Of a stretch of DNA of 64,000 nucleotides, positions 1 through 10,006 are shown one piece after another. Location of the stretch: contig NZ_WBMT01000009.1 in the NCBI RefSeq assembly GCF_008923185.1, positions 186,001-250,000 on the forward strand, read 5' to 3'. The notes beneath the pieces were generated by a model that worked only from the letters and a program-made list of their open reading frames with translations, had not been told where the DNA came from and did not search any database. Origin of the DNA: Actinomadura rudentiformis (GTDB lineage: Bacteria > Actinomycetota > Actinomycetes > Streptosporangiales > Streptosporangiaceae). Made by a program: the position numbers and the translations under genes. How positions within the stretch are numbered: the first letter of the stretch is position 1; every line of letters begins with the position of its first letter.

Positions 1-1636
<1,636 letters not shown>

Positions 1637-1706
1637 CGTGATCCTGGAAGTGTGGGGTTTGTGAGGGTGTGGGGGTTTGTGCTGAAAGCACACCCTAGCG
1701 TTCCCC

Positions 1707-2669
1707 TTAAGGCGTCAGGATCAGCTTGCCGGCAGTGCGCCGGCCGGCCAGGTCCTCGTGCGCCGTACGGGCGTCCGCGAGGTCGTAGCGGCGCCCGATG
1801 TGCAGGCGCAGATCACCCGCCGCGATCCATCCGTACACCTCGGAGGCCCGCTGGAGGAGTTCCTCACGAGTGGCCGTGTAGTGCCCGAGGGAAGGCCGGG
1901 TGAGGTAGGCGCCGCCCGCGGCGTTGAGGCGTTGCGGGTCGAACGGCTCCACCTTGCCCCCGGCCGCCCCGTACAGGGCGAGGAGGCCGCGCCGACGGAC
2001 GCTGGCCAGGCTGCCGTCGAACGTGGGCGCGCCGACGCCGTCGTAGACCACGGGCACGCCCTCGCCGCCGGTCAGCCGCCGCACCTCGTCGGCGAAGCCG
2101 TCGTAGCCGATCACCTCGTCGGCCCCGGCGTCGCGCGCGAGCTTCTCCTTGTCCGGGGTGGAGACGGTGCCGATGACCCTGGCGCCGAAGAGCTTGCCGA
2201 GCTGGGTGAGCAGGAGCCCCATGCCGCCGGCCGCGGCGTGCACGAGGATGGTGTCGCCCGCCTTGACCTCGTACGTCGAACGGGTCAGGTAGTGCGCGGT
2301 CATGCCCTGGAGCAGGGCGGCGGCCGCGTCCTTCAGGCTCAGGCCGTCCGGCACTGGGACGACCTTGTCGGCGGGGACTGCGGCACGCTCGGCGTAGGAG
2401 CCCGGCACGTTCGCCCACGCCACGCGGTCACCGACCGCGAACCCGGTCACGCCGTCGCCGACGGCCGCGACGGTGCCCGCGCCCTCGACGCCCGGGACGT
2501 ACGGCGTCGGCTGCGGGTAGGCACCGGTGCGGTAGTAGATGTCGATGAAGTTGACGCCGCTCGCCGCGATGTCGATGAGGACCTCGCCAGGACCGGGCAC
2601 CGGGTCCTCGCGCTCGGTGGGGGTGAGCACCTCCGGGCCGCCCGGGCTCTCGACGACGATCGCGCGCAT
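1707..2669 (-). CDS. NADPH:quinone oxidoreductase (zinc-free MDR family)
   Basis: This 320-residue medium-chain reductase belongs to the Qor (COG0604) family. It would transfer a hydride from NADPH to quinones or other electrophiles in the cytosol. The N-terminal GroES-like half opens with MRAIVVESPGGPEVL. The Rossmann nucleotide site HAAAGGMG lies at about residue 145-152, and the structural-zinc cysteine cluster of alcohol dehydrogenases is absent. An ATG lies 33 bases upstream in frame, but the ATG at 2669 has GGAGGA about eight bases before it and matches the usual family start. A TetR gene on the same strand ends about 110 bases upstream and is the likely regulator. Confidence 0.9.
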   Translation of the reverse strand: MRAIVVESPGGPEVLTPTEREDPVPGPGEVLIDIAASGVNFIDIYYRTGAYPQPTPYVPGVEGAGTVAAVGDGVTGFAVGDRVAWANVPGSYAERAAVPADKVVPVPDGLSLKDAAAALLQGMTAHYLTRSTYEVKAGDTILVHAAAGGMGLLLTQLGKLFGARVIGTVSTPDKEKLARDAGADEVIGYDGFADEVRRLTGGEGVPVVYDGVGAPTFDGSLASVRRRGLLALYGAAGGKVEPFDPQRLNAAGGAYLTRPSLGHYTATREELLQRASEVYGWIAAGDLRLHIGRRYDLADARTAHEDLAGRRTAGKLILTP

Positions 2670-2777
2670 GATGAAGCTCCTCCGGTCCGTCACCTGTGAC
2701 ACCGGCCAAACCCGGCCACGGCAGATCCTATTCCGGCCCTTTTCCGGCTCTGTACCTGCCCTCGTCCGGCCTCGTCG

Positions 2778-3431
2778 TCAGATCAGGTCGCGGAGGGTCT
2801 CCTGGGCCAGCGTGATGTTCTCGCCGACCCGGGCCGCGACCGTGGGGGCGTCCCAGATCTCGTGCCGGGCGCAGTCCTCGAAGGCCACCCGCGCCGAGGC
2901 CGTGTAGAACGCGACGGCCAGCTGCGGGCGCAGGTCGGTCTCGGGGTCCACGCCGAGACGGCGGGCGACCAGGTCCGCGAGCACCTTCTCGGCCTCCTTG
3001 TGGCGGGCCATGTGCGCGTGCACGAGGGCGGGCGTCGTCTCCACGACCTGGTGGATCTTGCGGAAACGGGCGCTCTCGTCGGGACCGCTCTCCGCGATGT
3101 GCCGCAGGACGACGCGCAGGGCGCCGAAGAGCGCGGTGAGGGGCTTCTCGGCGGACGGGCGGGCGGCCAGCGCCTCCATCATGATCTGGTCGTACTGGAC
3201 CATGGTGTCCAGCACGACGTCCTCCTTGGTGGCGAAGTAGCGGAAGAACGTCCGCTGGGACACGTCCACGGCCGCGACGATCTCGTCGATGGTGGTCGCC
3301 TCGTACCCCTTGGCGAGGAACAGGTCGAGGGCGGCGTCGATGAGGGCCAGCCGGGTCCGCTGCTTCTTGCGTTCACGGAGGCCGTCCAGCGTTCCCGAGA
3401 GAGCGCGGCCGTCATCGGCGGCTACGGTCAT
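2778..3431 (-). CDS. TetR-family transcriptional regulator
   Basis: This 217-residue regulator has an N-terminal TetR helix-turn-helix at about residues 28-75, with the typical block TTIDEIVAAVDVSQRTFFRY followed by FATKEDVV. The C-terminal half is all-helical ligand-binding sequence, and the MftR-like DUF1956/TetR_C class fits loosely. AGGAGA precedes the ATG. It lies just upstream of the quinone oxidoreductase on the same strand and probably controls itself and that gene. The ligand is unknown. Confidence 0.9.
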   Translation of the reverse strand: MTVAADDGRALSGTLDGLRERKKQRTRLALIDAALDLFLAKGYEATTIDEIVAAVDVSQRTFFRYFATKEDVVLDTMVQYDQIMMEALAARPSAEKPLTALFGALRVVLRHIAESGPDESARFRKIHQVVETTPALVHAHMARHKEAEKVLADLVARRLGVDPETDLRPQLAVAFYTASARVAFEDCARHEIWDAPTVAARVGENITLAQETLRDLI

Positions 3432-3815
3432 CGTCGGTCTCCTGTCGTGAAAGGGACGAACAGAGCGGGGACGAACAGAGCGGGGGACGAACAGAGCGGG
3501 GGCGGAGCTCGGGCGGATCGGCGACTAAAGGGTCTTATCACGGCACGCGGGTTCGCGGACGGCCCAACGGGAGGACGCCACGCCAGAGCCCGCCGGGTTC
3601 CACCTTCGAATCGGTATGTAAGCATGGAGTGCCCCTCCGTTACGTACGCCGGACGAGCTGGCCGGGCAGGAACAGGTTGCTCGACTCTTTGGGATTCCTT
3701 GCGGTGATCATTTCTTGGGGCCATGCTTGACGAGGGTCACTGGTTGTTCACGCTCGATCACCAAAGGTCGTCGGGTTGCCGGTGTTCCACACCCCTGACG
3801 AGGCGGCTGATCGCG
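3432..3815. other. Intergenic region, little content
   Basis: No convincing gene is present. The part next to the TetR start carries three tandem copies of a 15-base unit (see the repeat entry). The rest should contain the TetR promoter and the leader of the next small gene. A TTCGAATC string near 3604 resembles a tRNA T-loop but has no flanking cloverleaf. Confidence 0.5.
3453..3498. repeat. Three tandem 15-bp repeats upstream of the TetR gene
   Basis: The unit GGGACGAACAGAGCG occurs at 3453-3467, 3468-3482 and 3484-3498, with one extra G before the third copy. The copies begin about 22 bases upstream of the TetR start codon, so they fall in its leader or promoter. They could be a direct-repeat operator or simply slippage; nothing in the sequence decides between these. 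Confidence 0.7.
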
Positions 3816-4088
3816 GTGTCTGTTGTCGGTGCGCAGGAAATCGCCGAGGTGCGGCGGCATCATCTCGCCGCGCTCGCGTACGAGGTCGAGGCGCGCGGTC
3901 TCAGATGGCGGCTGGCCGGCCCCGAGGAGTCGGTGCTCGGCGTCGCCCATCCGGTGACCCGGCGGCAGGTGATGGTCGTGGCGACCCCCTCCGGCGACGG
4001 CTGGTCGTATCTGTGGACCGGCGGCGGCATCGCCGACGTCGGCAACGTCGCCAAGGTCGCCGACAGGCTCGTCCGCATCCTGACCTGA
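3816..4088 (+). CDS. Hypothetical protein of about 90 residues
   Basis: This small protein is not recognised. The frame opens at 3723, but the upstream part is Arg/Cys-rich and unlike a normal N-terminus. The GTG at 3816, just after a weak AGGCGG, gives a compact 90-residue product that is a better candidate. It has a charged helical start, then alternating beta-like stretches (RLAGPEESVLGVAHP, RQVMVVATPSGDGWSYLWTG), and no membrane segment. The ordinary actinomycete codon pattern supports it being real. It lies upstream of the SOS-controlled polymerase cassette, with the SOS box between, so it is not part of that transcript. Confidence 0.6.
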   Translation: MSVVGAQEIAEVRRHHLAALAYEVEARGLRWRLAGPEESVLGVAHPVTRRQVMVVATPSGDGWSYLWTGGGIADVGNVAKVADRLVRILT

Positions 4089-4213
4089 GGGTCCCCGCGG
4101 CGTATCCGGTACATCCGTCACAACCCCCGCCGACACGCCGGTAATCCCGCTTCCGGACGCCCGCCGGGTGACCCCGCCTTGCCTCTGCCCGAGCGCCTTC
4201 CCTAGACTCGTGA

Positions 4214-4227
4214 CGAACGTATGTTCG
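4214..4227. promoter_or_regulatory. LexA/SOS box upstream of DUF6504-dnaE2
   Basis: The 14 bases CGAACGTATGTTCG match the Gram-positive/actinobacterial LexA operator CGAAC-N4-GTTCG exactly. The box lies 60 bases before the DUF6504 ATG. The gene pair behind it includes an error-prone DnaE2-type polymerase, a classic member of LexA regulons. Confidence 0.88.
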
Positions 4228-4287
4228 AAACGGGCTGCATGCCTTCCCCCGTGCGGCGATCACATGATCTAAGGCCGGGGGAGGCAG

Positions 4288-4563
4288 ATGACTCGCGTAT
4301 TCGGGGATCCCGTGGACGTCTGGGTGACCGATGGGCGCCCGGTCAGGTTCGTCTGGAGGGGGCGGCTCTACACCGTCCGGAGGGTGCTGGAGCACTGGGT
4401 CACCACCCGCGACTGGTGGCGGGAGCAGCAGCCCGACGAGGAACCGGCCGGAGAACGGGAGTTCTGGCGGGTCGAGGCGACTCCCGACACCGAGATCGGC
4501 GTCTACGAGCTGCGCCACGACACCGCGACCGGTGACTGGATGCTTTCGCGGGTATGGGACTGA
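4288..4563 (+). CDS. DUF6504 family protein
   Basis: This 91-residue protein has the features of DUF6504. The sequence runs FVWRGRLYTVRRVLEHW, then WREFWRV-like beta strands and a YELRHDTATGDWMLSRVWD ending. Proteins of this family commonly sit between the Y-family polymerase gene and dnaE2 in actinomycete mutagenesis cassettes; their function is unknown. A strong GGGGAGG precedes the ATG. Its stop codon is one base from the GTG start of dnaE2, so the two are almost certainly co-transcribed and translationally coupled under the SOS box. Confidence 0.88.
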   Translation: MTRVFGDPVDVWVTDGRPVRFVWRGRLYTVRRVLEHWVTTRDWWREQQPDEEPAGEREFWRVEATPDTEIGVYELRHDTATGDWMLSRVWD

Positions 4564-4564
4564 T

Positions 4565-7500
4565 GTGGCCGTGCATCTGCATGTTGCCTCGGCCTATTCG
4601 CTGCGGTACGGCGTCGCGACGCCGCGGGCGCTGGCCGAACGAGCGGCCGAACTGGGCATGGGGAGCCTCGCACTGACCGACCGCGATGGTCTCTACGGGG
4701 CGGTCAAGCATGTCCAGGCCTGCCGTGCCGCCGGGATCGGCCCCATCCTCGGCGCCGATCTGACGATGCCCGGCGAACGGCGCGCCGTCGTGCTGGCGGT
4801 GGGCGGCACCGGGTGGCGGTCGTTGTGCCGCCTGGTGACCGCCGCCCACAGCGCTGTCCGGGGCAGTCCGGTCACGAGCCGCGAGCTGATCGGCGCGCAC
4901 GCCGCGGGCCTGGTGGTCCTGCTCGGCCCGGCCTCGGATGTGGGGCAGGCCATCGCCGATCGCCTTCCGGACCTGGCAGCGCGGCGGCTCGCGGCCTGGC
5001 GGGAGAGCGCCGAGGTGGTGATCGAGATCGTTGACCACCACGGCGCGGGCGACGGCCACCGCGCCGCCCGGATGCTCGCTCTCGCCCGAGAGGCCGGGGT
5101 GCCGGCGGTCCTGGGCAACGCGGTGCGCTACCTGAGCCCCGGGGACCATCCGGTCGCGCAGGTGCTGGACGTGACCCGGCGCCTCGTACCGCTGCACCGG
5201 CGCCACCTCGACGACCAGACAGGCCAGGCCTACCTGAAGTCCGAGGCCGAGATGCGCCGGGTCGCGGAGCTGAGCTGCGGTCCCGGCGCGGCGCCGGGCG
5301 AGGTGGAGCGGCTGCTGGCGGACACCCGCGAGCTGGCCGAACGCTGCGTTCTCGACCCCGCCCGTGACCTCGGCATGGACCGGGTCCACCTGCCGGACGT
5401 GACGGGCGACCCGTACGAACGGCTCGTCGCCCGCTGCGAGGACGGCCTGGTGCGGCGCGACCTGACGCGGGGCGGTCCCGGGCGGGGCGGTCCCGGGCGG
5501 AGTTCGCGCCACACGGCGGCGGAGGTCAGGGCGCACCTCGACCACGAGCTGGGCATCATCAGGCGCAAGGGACTGGCCGCCTACTTCCTGACGGTCGCCG
5601 ACGCCGCCGCGCTGATCCGGGAGCGCGGCATCCGGTGCGCGATCCGCGGGTCGGGGGCGGGCAGCCTGGTCAACTACCTGCTCGGCATCGGCGACCTGGA
5701 TCCACTGCGGCACGACCTGGTGATGGAGCGGTTCCTGGCCGACAGCCGCCCCGGCCTGCCGGACATCGACCTGGACGTGGAGTCGGCGCGGCGGCTGGAG
5801 GCCTACCGGGCGCTCTTCGAACGCTTCGGCCAGAACAACGTCGCGTGCGTCTCGATGATGGAGACCTACCGCGCCCGCAGCGCCCTCCGCGACGTCGGCA
5901 ACGCGGTCGGGCTCCCGCCGCACGAGATCGACGCGATCGCCAAGGCGTTCCCGCAGATCCAGGCCCGGCAGATCCGCGCCGCCCTGCACGAGCTGCCGGA
6001 GCTGCGGCAGAGCAACCTGGCCCAGGGGCATCTGGACGTGATCTTCAGGATCGCCGAACGGCTGGACGGGCTGCCCCGCCACATCGCGATGCACCCCTGC
6101 GGCGTCCTGCTGTCGAACGCGACGCTGCGGGACCGAACGGCCGTGGAGCAGAGCATGGCCGGATTCCCCATGAGCCAGTTCGACAAGGAGGACGTCGAGG
6201 CCATGGGCCTGCTCAAGCTCGACGTCATCGGGGTCCGCATGCAGTCGGCGATGGCGCACGCGGTGGCGGAGATCGCCCGCGTGACGGGGGAACACGTGGA
6301 TCTGGAGGCCGTTCCGCATGACGATGGCCCCACGTACGAGATGATCCGGACCTCCCGGACCCTCGGCTGCTTCCAGATCGAGTCGCCGGGGCAGCGCGAG
6401 CTGGTCGGCAAGCTGCAGCCGCGCACCCTGGCCGATCTGGTGATCGACATCTCGCTGTTCCGGCCGGGGCCGGTGAACGCCGACATGGTCACCCCGTTCC
6501 TGGAGAGCAGGCATGGGCTGCGGCAGCCCGACTACCCGCACCCCGACCTGGTCCCGGTGCTCCAGGAGAGCCTCGGCGTGGTGGTCTTCCACGAGCAGGT
6601 GCTGCGCGTGCTCGACATCATGACCGGCTGCGGGCTCTCCGACGCCGAGGCGGCGCGGCGGAGCCTGGCCACCGAGGCCGGGCAGGAGCAGGTGTCGGAG
6701 TGGTTCCGGGAACTGGCCCTGGCGCGCGGCTACGACGAGCCCACGGTCGAACGGGTATGGCGGGTGCTCACGGCGTTCGGCGCGTTCGGCTTCTGCAAGG
6801 CGCACGCCGCCTCCTTCGCCCTGCCCACCTACCAGTCGGCGTGGCTCAAGCGGCACCACACGGCCGCGTTCTACGCCGGGGTGCTCACCCACGACCCCGG
6901 CATGTATCCCAAGCGGGCCATCCTTGACGACGCCCGGCACTTCGGCGTCCCGATCCTGCCGCTGGACGTGAACCGTTCCGCCGAGACGTGGCACGTCGAG
7001 CCGGTCTCGCAAGGCGCCAGCACGGCGGCGGAGCCGCCCCCTTCGCGCTGTGGGGGGTTGTCCCCCCTCGAGAAACACTGCGCCAGCACGGCGGCGGAGC
7101 CGCCTCCTGCGCACTGCGGGGGGTGTGGGGGGTCGTCCCCTTGCGAGAAGAACTGCACGGCCGGGATCAGGGTGGCGTTGAACGAGGTGAAGGGGATCAG
7201 CCGGGCCGAGGTGGAACGCATCGTCGGGGAACGCGACGTCCGGCCCTACTCCTCCTTGCGCGACTTCTGGCGGCGTGCCCGCGTCTCCCGGCCGATCGCC
7301 GAACGTCTGGTCATGGCGGGCGCCTTCGACGACCTGGCCGGCGAAGGGGTGTCGCGGCGCGATCTGCTGTGCCGGCTGGGCGCGTTGGACCGGGCCACCG
7401 TGGCGGCGGCGCGAGTGATCGAGGGGCAGCTGCCGCTGGACTGCGACGAGTTCGGCCAGTTCGTCGAAAAGATCCCCGCCGGGGAGCTGCCCGAGATGAC

Positions 7501-8098
7501 GCCGGCCGAGATGGTCGAGGCCGAGCTCGCGATCCTCGGCATGGACGTGAGCCGGCATGTGCTGAGCTTCTACGACGGGCTGCTCGACGCGCTCGGCGTC
7601 GTCCGCGCCCGGGACCTGCCTGGGCGGCCGGCGGGCGCCGAGGTGCTGGTGGCGGGGGTCAAGGTCGCCACCCAGACCCCGGCGGTACGGTCCGGGCAGC
7701 GCGTCATCTTCGCCACGGTGGACGACGCGACCGGGCCGGTGGACGCCACGTTCTTCGAGTCGGTGCAGGACCGGTGCGCGGCGACCGTCTTCGGCTGCTG
7801 GCTGCTGGTGATCCGCGGCCGGGTGCGGCACCCGGGCATGCGGGCGGTCACGCTCAACGCCACCGCCTGCTGGGACCTGGTGAGCCTGTACGAGGAGTGG
7901 CGCCGGGGCGGATTGCCCGCCGTGCGGCACTTGATGGCGGCCGCGGACCGGGTGGGGACCGGGCCCCGGGCGGGGAGCCGGATCATCTACGCCAACGGCT
8001 TCGCGATGTCCCCGTATGCCGACATCGGGCATGCGGGCGGCGCCGTCAAGCGGCCGCCCGGCCGTCTCTGGCATGCGAGCGGCGGCAGCTCAGGTTGA
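4565..8098 (+). CDS. dnaE2: Error-prone DNA polymerase III alpha subunit (DnaE2/ImuC type)
   Basis: This 1177-residue C-family polymerase is predicted to synthesise across damaged DNA. The PHP domain begins at once with HLHVASAYSLRYG and contains LTDRDGLYG. The polymerase motif PDIDLDVES, with its catalytic Asp pair, lies near residues 398-404, and the third Asp lies in LKLDVIG near 553. An OB fold is at about 1025-1070. The GTG at 4565 is preferred because it follows the DUF6504 stop immediately and makes the PHP domain N-terminal. Codons 818-864 (7015-7155) are a foreign-looking insertion made of two tandem palindromic repeats, described separately. No imuA or imuB gene is adjacent, unlike in many relatives. 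Confidence 0.92.
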   Translation: MAVHLHVASAYSLRYGVATPRALAERAAELGMGSLALTDRDGLYGAVKHVQACRAAGIGPILGADLTMPGERRAVVLAVGGTGWRSLCRLVTAAHSAVRGSPVTSRELIGAHAAGLVVLLGPASDVGQAIADRLPDLAARRLAAWRESAEVVIEIVDHHGAGDGHRAARMLALAREAGVPAVLGNAVRYLSPGDHPVAQVLDVTRRLVPLHRRHLDDQTGQAYLKSEAEMRRVAELSCGPGAAPGEVERLLADTRELAERCVLDPARDLGMDRVHLPDVTGDPYERLVARCEDGLVRRDLTRGGPGRGGPGRSSRHTAAEVRAHLDHELGIIRRKGLAAYFLTVADAAALIRERGIRCAIRGSGAGSLVNYLLGIGDLDPLRHDLVMERFLADSRPGLPDIDLDVESARRLEAYRALFERFGQNNVACVSMMETYRARSALRDVGNAVGLPPHEIDAIAKAFPQIQARQIRAALHELPELRQSNLAQGHLDVIFRIAERLDGLPRHIAMHPCGVLLSNATLRDRTAVEQSMAGFPMSQFDKEDVEAMGLLKLDVIGVRMQSAMAHAVAEIARVTGEHVDLEAVPHDDGPTYEMIRTSRTLGCFQIESPGQRELVGKLQPRTLADLVIDISLFRPGPVNADMVTPFLESRHGLRQPDYPHPDLVPVLQESLGVVVFHEQVLRVLDIMTGCGLSDAEAARRSLATEAGQEQVSEWFRELALARGYDEPTVERVWRVLTAFGAFGFCKAHAASFALPTYQSAWLKRHHTAAFYAGVLTHDPGMYPKRAILDDARHFGVPILPLDVNRSAETWHVEPVSQGASTAAEPPPSRCGGLSPLEKHCASTAAEPPPAHCGGCGGSSPCEKNCTAGIRVALNEVKGISRAEVERIVGERDVRPYSSLRDFWRRARVSRPIAERLVMAGAFDDLAGEGVSRRDLLCRLGALDRATVAAARVIEGQLPLDCDEFGQFVEKIPAGELPEMTPAEMVEAELAILGMDVSRHVLSFYDGLLDALGVVRARDLPGRPAGAEVLVAGVKVATQTPAVRSGQRVIFATVDDATGPVDATFFESVQDRCAATVFGCWLLVIRGRVRHPGMRAVTLNATACWDLVSLYEEWRRGGLPAVRHLMAAADRVGTGPRAGSRIIYANGFAMSPYADIGHAGGAVKRPPGRLWHASGGSSG
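7015..7155. repeat. Two tandem copies of a palindromic repeat inserted in frame in dnaE2
   Basis: Copy A (7015-7080, 66 bases) and copy B (7081-7155, 75 bases) both start CGCCAGCACGGCGGCGGAGC. Both hold a GGCGGC-GGA-GCCGCC hairpin and a second G-run/C-run hairpin, and end in an AAxACTG or AAGAACTGC tail. Both lengths are multiples of three, so the reading frame survives and adds about 47 residues (STAAEPPP...CGG... twice), rich in Cys, Pro and Gly, between HVEPVS and GIRVALNEVKG. The composition is unlike the rest of the enzyme. Confidence 0.85.
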
Positions 8099-8117
8099 TC
8101 CCAGTGGTCTCGGGGGT

Positions 8118-8813
8118 TCAGTGCAGAACGGGGGAACGCACCTGGAGCCGGGTGATCTGGAACACGTTGATCATGCACAGGGCGGCGGCCAGGGCCTGGA
8201 AGGCGGCCGCCGCCACCCCCAGATGCACCGAGTAGCGGGCGTCCGCCAGCGTGTTGACGCTGCTGCCCGCGAACAGCTTGGCGAGGCCGATGCCCAGGAG
8301 CACGCACGCCCACCAGCCGGCCACGATCAGGCCGACCGCGTGCCGTTCGGCCGTCCGGTAGCGGCCGCTGCTGACCCAGATGTCGTAGACCAGCCGCGGC
8401 GGTATCCACAGGTTGACCACGGGGAGGACCCAGCCGAAGACCACCCAGGCCTGGCGGTGCCGGTGCGGCCCGGCCGACTGCCGGTAGGCCCGCCACAACC
8501 AGCCGAGATACAGCAGGCCGGTGATCACAGCCATGGCCCCGCAGATCAGGAAGACGTCCGCGTAGGGACCGAGCGCCTTGCCGGTCGTGGCCGGATCATA
8601 GGTGTCGTGGGTGGCGTCGTGCAGCGGGTTGATCAGGCGCAGCAGGCTGATGCCGGAGCCGAGCGCGATGAACGCGTTGAAGCCGAGCAACATGAACACG
8701 GCGATGCCCACGGCCCGGAAGTCCCGGCGACGCGCCCACGCCCCGCAGGCCGGGCAGCGTGCGACCTCGGCCGGGATGATGTCGCCGCACAGAGCACACG
8801 GCATTGCCCGCAC
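8118..8813 (-). CDS. DUF4328 membrane protein with N-terminal zinc ribbon
   Basis: This 231-residue integral membrane protein begins with a CxxC...CxxC zinc ribbon (CALCGDI, then CPACG). About six hydrophobic segments follow, with the family block WVVFGWVLPVVNLWIPPR near residue 125-142. DUF4328 is widespread in actinobacteria and has no established function. The gene converges on dnaE2, with only 19 bases between the two stops, so the two genes do not share a transcript. Confidence 0.85.
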   Translation of the reverse strand: MRAMPCALCGDIIPAEVARCPACGAWARRRDFRAVGIAVFMLLGFNAFIALGSGISLLRLINPLHDATHDTYDPATTGKALGPYADVFLICGAMAVITGLLYLGWLWRAYRQSAGPHRHRQAWVVFGWVLPVVNLWIPPRLVYDIWVSSGRYRTAERHAVGLIVAGWWACVLLGIGLAKLFAGSSVNTLADARYSVHLGVAAAAFQALAAALCMINVFQITRLQVRSPVLH

Positions 8814-8908
8814 CTCCGAGACCCTGTTTCCGGGACGACTTGCCCTCCGTTGCCAGGGATACTACGTAGCTTTGCCGTGCCTTGACCAACGGCGGTCCGG
8901 CGATCCGT

Positions 8909-9271
8909 TCAAAGGATCATGCTGGTGGTGATCATCGTGGCGGCGGCGGTGAGCGCGAGCCAGGCCGCCAGGCGCCGCAGGTCGCCCCGCAGAACGAGGC
9001 GTTCGGGCCGCCCCCGGGTCACCAGGATCAGCGCCCACCACTCGGCGGCGACCGCGATCGAGAGGTACAGGAAACCGAAGCCCAGAATCGAGGGGAACAG
9101 CACCACCGCCGGCAGGGTCAGGACGTGCGCGAGCAGGGCGAGGCGGCGGGTGTAGCCGGACAGGCCGCGGCACAGCCCGCCGGCCACCGCGCCCCAGCCG
9201 GCGGCCGAGAGGACCCACACCGCCAGCACCGTGGCGGGGTATTCGTTGAGCAATCCGACGCCGTTCAGCAA
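8909..9271 (-). CDS. Small integral membrane protein, unknown function
   Basis: This 120-residue protein has four likely membrane spans, at about residues 13-32, 43-60, 61-80 and 100-119, separated by short basic loops. It is not recognised. It lies downstream of the response regulator on the same strand, about 80 bases away, and could be its last operon member. The reading frame keeps high third-position GC throughout, supporting a real gene. Confidence 0.7.
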   Translation of the reverse strand: MLNGVGLLNEYPATVLAVWVLSAAGWGAVAGGLCRGLSGYTRRLALLAHVLTLPAVVLFPSILGFGFLYLSIAVAAEWWALILVTRGRPERLVLRGDLRRLAAWLALTAAATMITTSMIL

Positions 9272-9352
9272 GCCGGGGCCTTCGGCGCCGTGCGAGTTCC
9301 TTCGGCGATCGGTGTGCGCGACCCCTCAGCGGGCTCAGCGGACTCAGCGGGC

Positions 9353-10006
9353 TCAGCGGGCAAGGCCGGATTCCCAGGCCCAGGCGGCGACCTCCACGCG
9401 GTTGCGGGCCGACAGCTTGCGCTGGACGCTGCCGAGATGGGTCTTGACCGTGGAGAGCGACACGAAGAGCTCCGCGGCGATCTCCTCGTTCGTCCGGCCG
9501 CGCGCGACGAGCCGGACGACGTCCAGCTCGCGTTCGGTGAGCGGTTCGCGGGGCGGGGAGGAAGCGGCGGCCACGGGGGGCTTGGCGAGGTTCTCCAAGA
9601 GCCGGACGGTGATCGAGGGGGAGACCAGGGCCTCGCCGTTGGCCGCCGCTCGCACCGCCTCGACCAGGAGCGCGGGACCGCTGTCCTTGAGCAGAAAGCC
9701 CGCCGCGCCACCGCGCAGCGCTCCGTACACGTACTCGTCCATGTCGAACGTCGTGACGATGACCACCCGCAGCGGGTCGGCCACGTCCGGCCCGGCCAGC
9801 AGGCGGGTCGCCGCCAGCCCGTCCATCTTGGGCATCCGGATGTCGAACAGGCAGACGTCGGGCCGCAGCCGCCGGGCCAGCTCGACCGCCTCGGCGCCGT
9901 CGGCGGCCTCGCCGACCACCTCCAGATCGGGCTGCGAATCGATGATCATCCGGAACCCGGTCCGGACCATCTCCTGGTCGTCGGCGATGAGTACGCGGAT
10001 GGTCAC
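9353..10006 (-). CDS. NarL/FixJ-family response regulator
   Basis: This 217-residue response regulator has an N-terminal receiver domain (VLIADDQEMVR; phosphoacceptor Asp near 54 in LFDIRMPKMDG; conserved Lys in LLKDSGPA near 105). The C-terminal LuxR helix-turn-helix (LTERELDVVRLVARGRTNEE, then IAAELFVSLSTVKTHL) lies at about 154-197. It overlaps the histidine kinase gene by four bases (ATGA), so the two form one cytoplasmic-membrane two-component system. Target genes are unknown; the divergent ABC transporter next to the kinase is the obvious candidate. Confidence 0.95.
   Translation of the reverse strand: MTIRVLIADDQEMVRTGFRMIIDSQPDLEVVGEAADGAEAVELARRLRPDVCLFDIRMPKMDGLAATRLLAGPDVADPLRVVIVTTFDMDEYVYGALRGGAAGFLLKDSGPALLVEAVRAAANGEALVSPSITVRLLENLAKPPVAAASSPPREPLTERELDVVRLVARGRTNEEIAAELFVSLSTVKTHLGSVQRKLSARNRVEVAAWAWESGLAR

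Noticed and set aside
2689..2700. GTCAC-CT-GTGAC inverted repeat as a TetR operator before the quinone oxidoreductase
   Set aside because: Arms are only 5 bp, which is expected often by chance in GC-rich DNA; not strong enough to list.
3598..3612. tRNA-like T-loop TTCGAATC
   Set aside because: No acceptor or anticodon stem can be drawn around it.
4400..8074. Open frame of 1224 residues on the minus strand opposite dnaE2
   Set aside because: It mirrors the dnaE2 codons, is Arg/His/Pro/Gly-rich with no domain, and has no ribosome site. It is a high-GC shadow.
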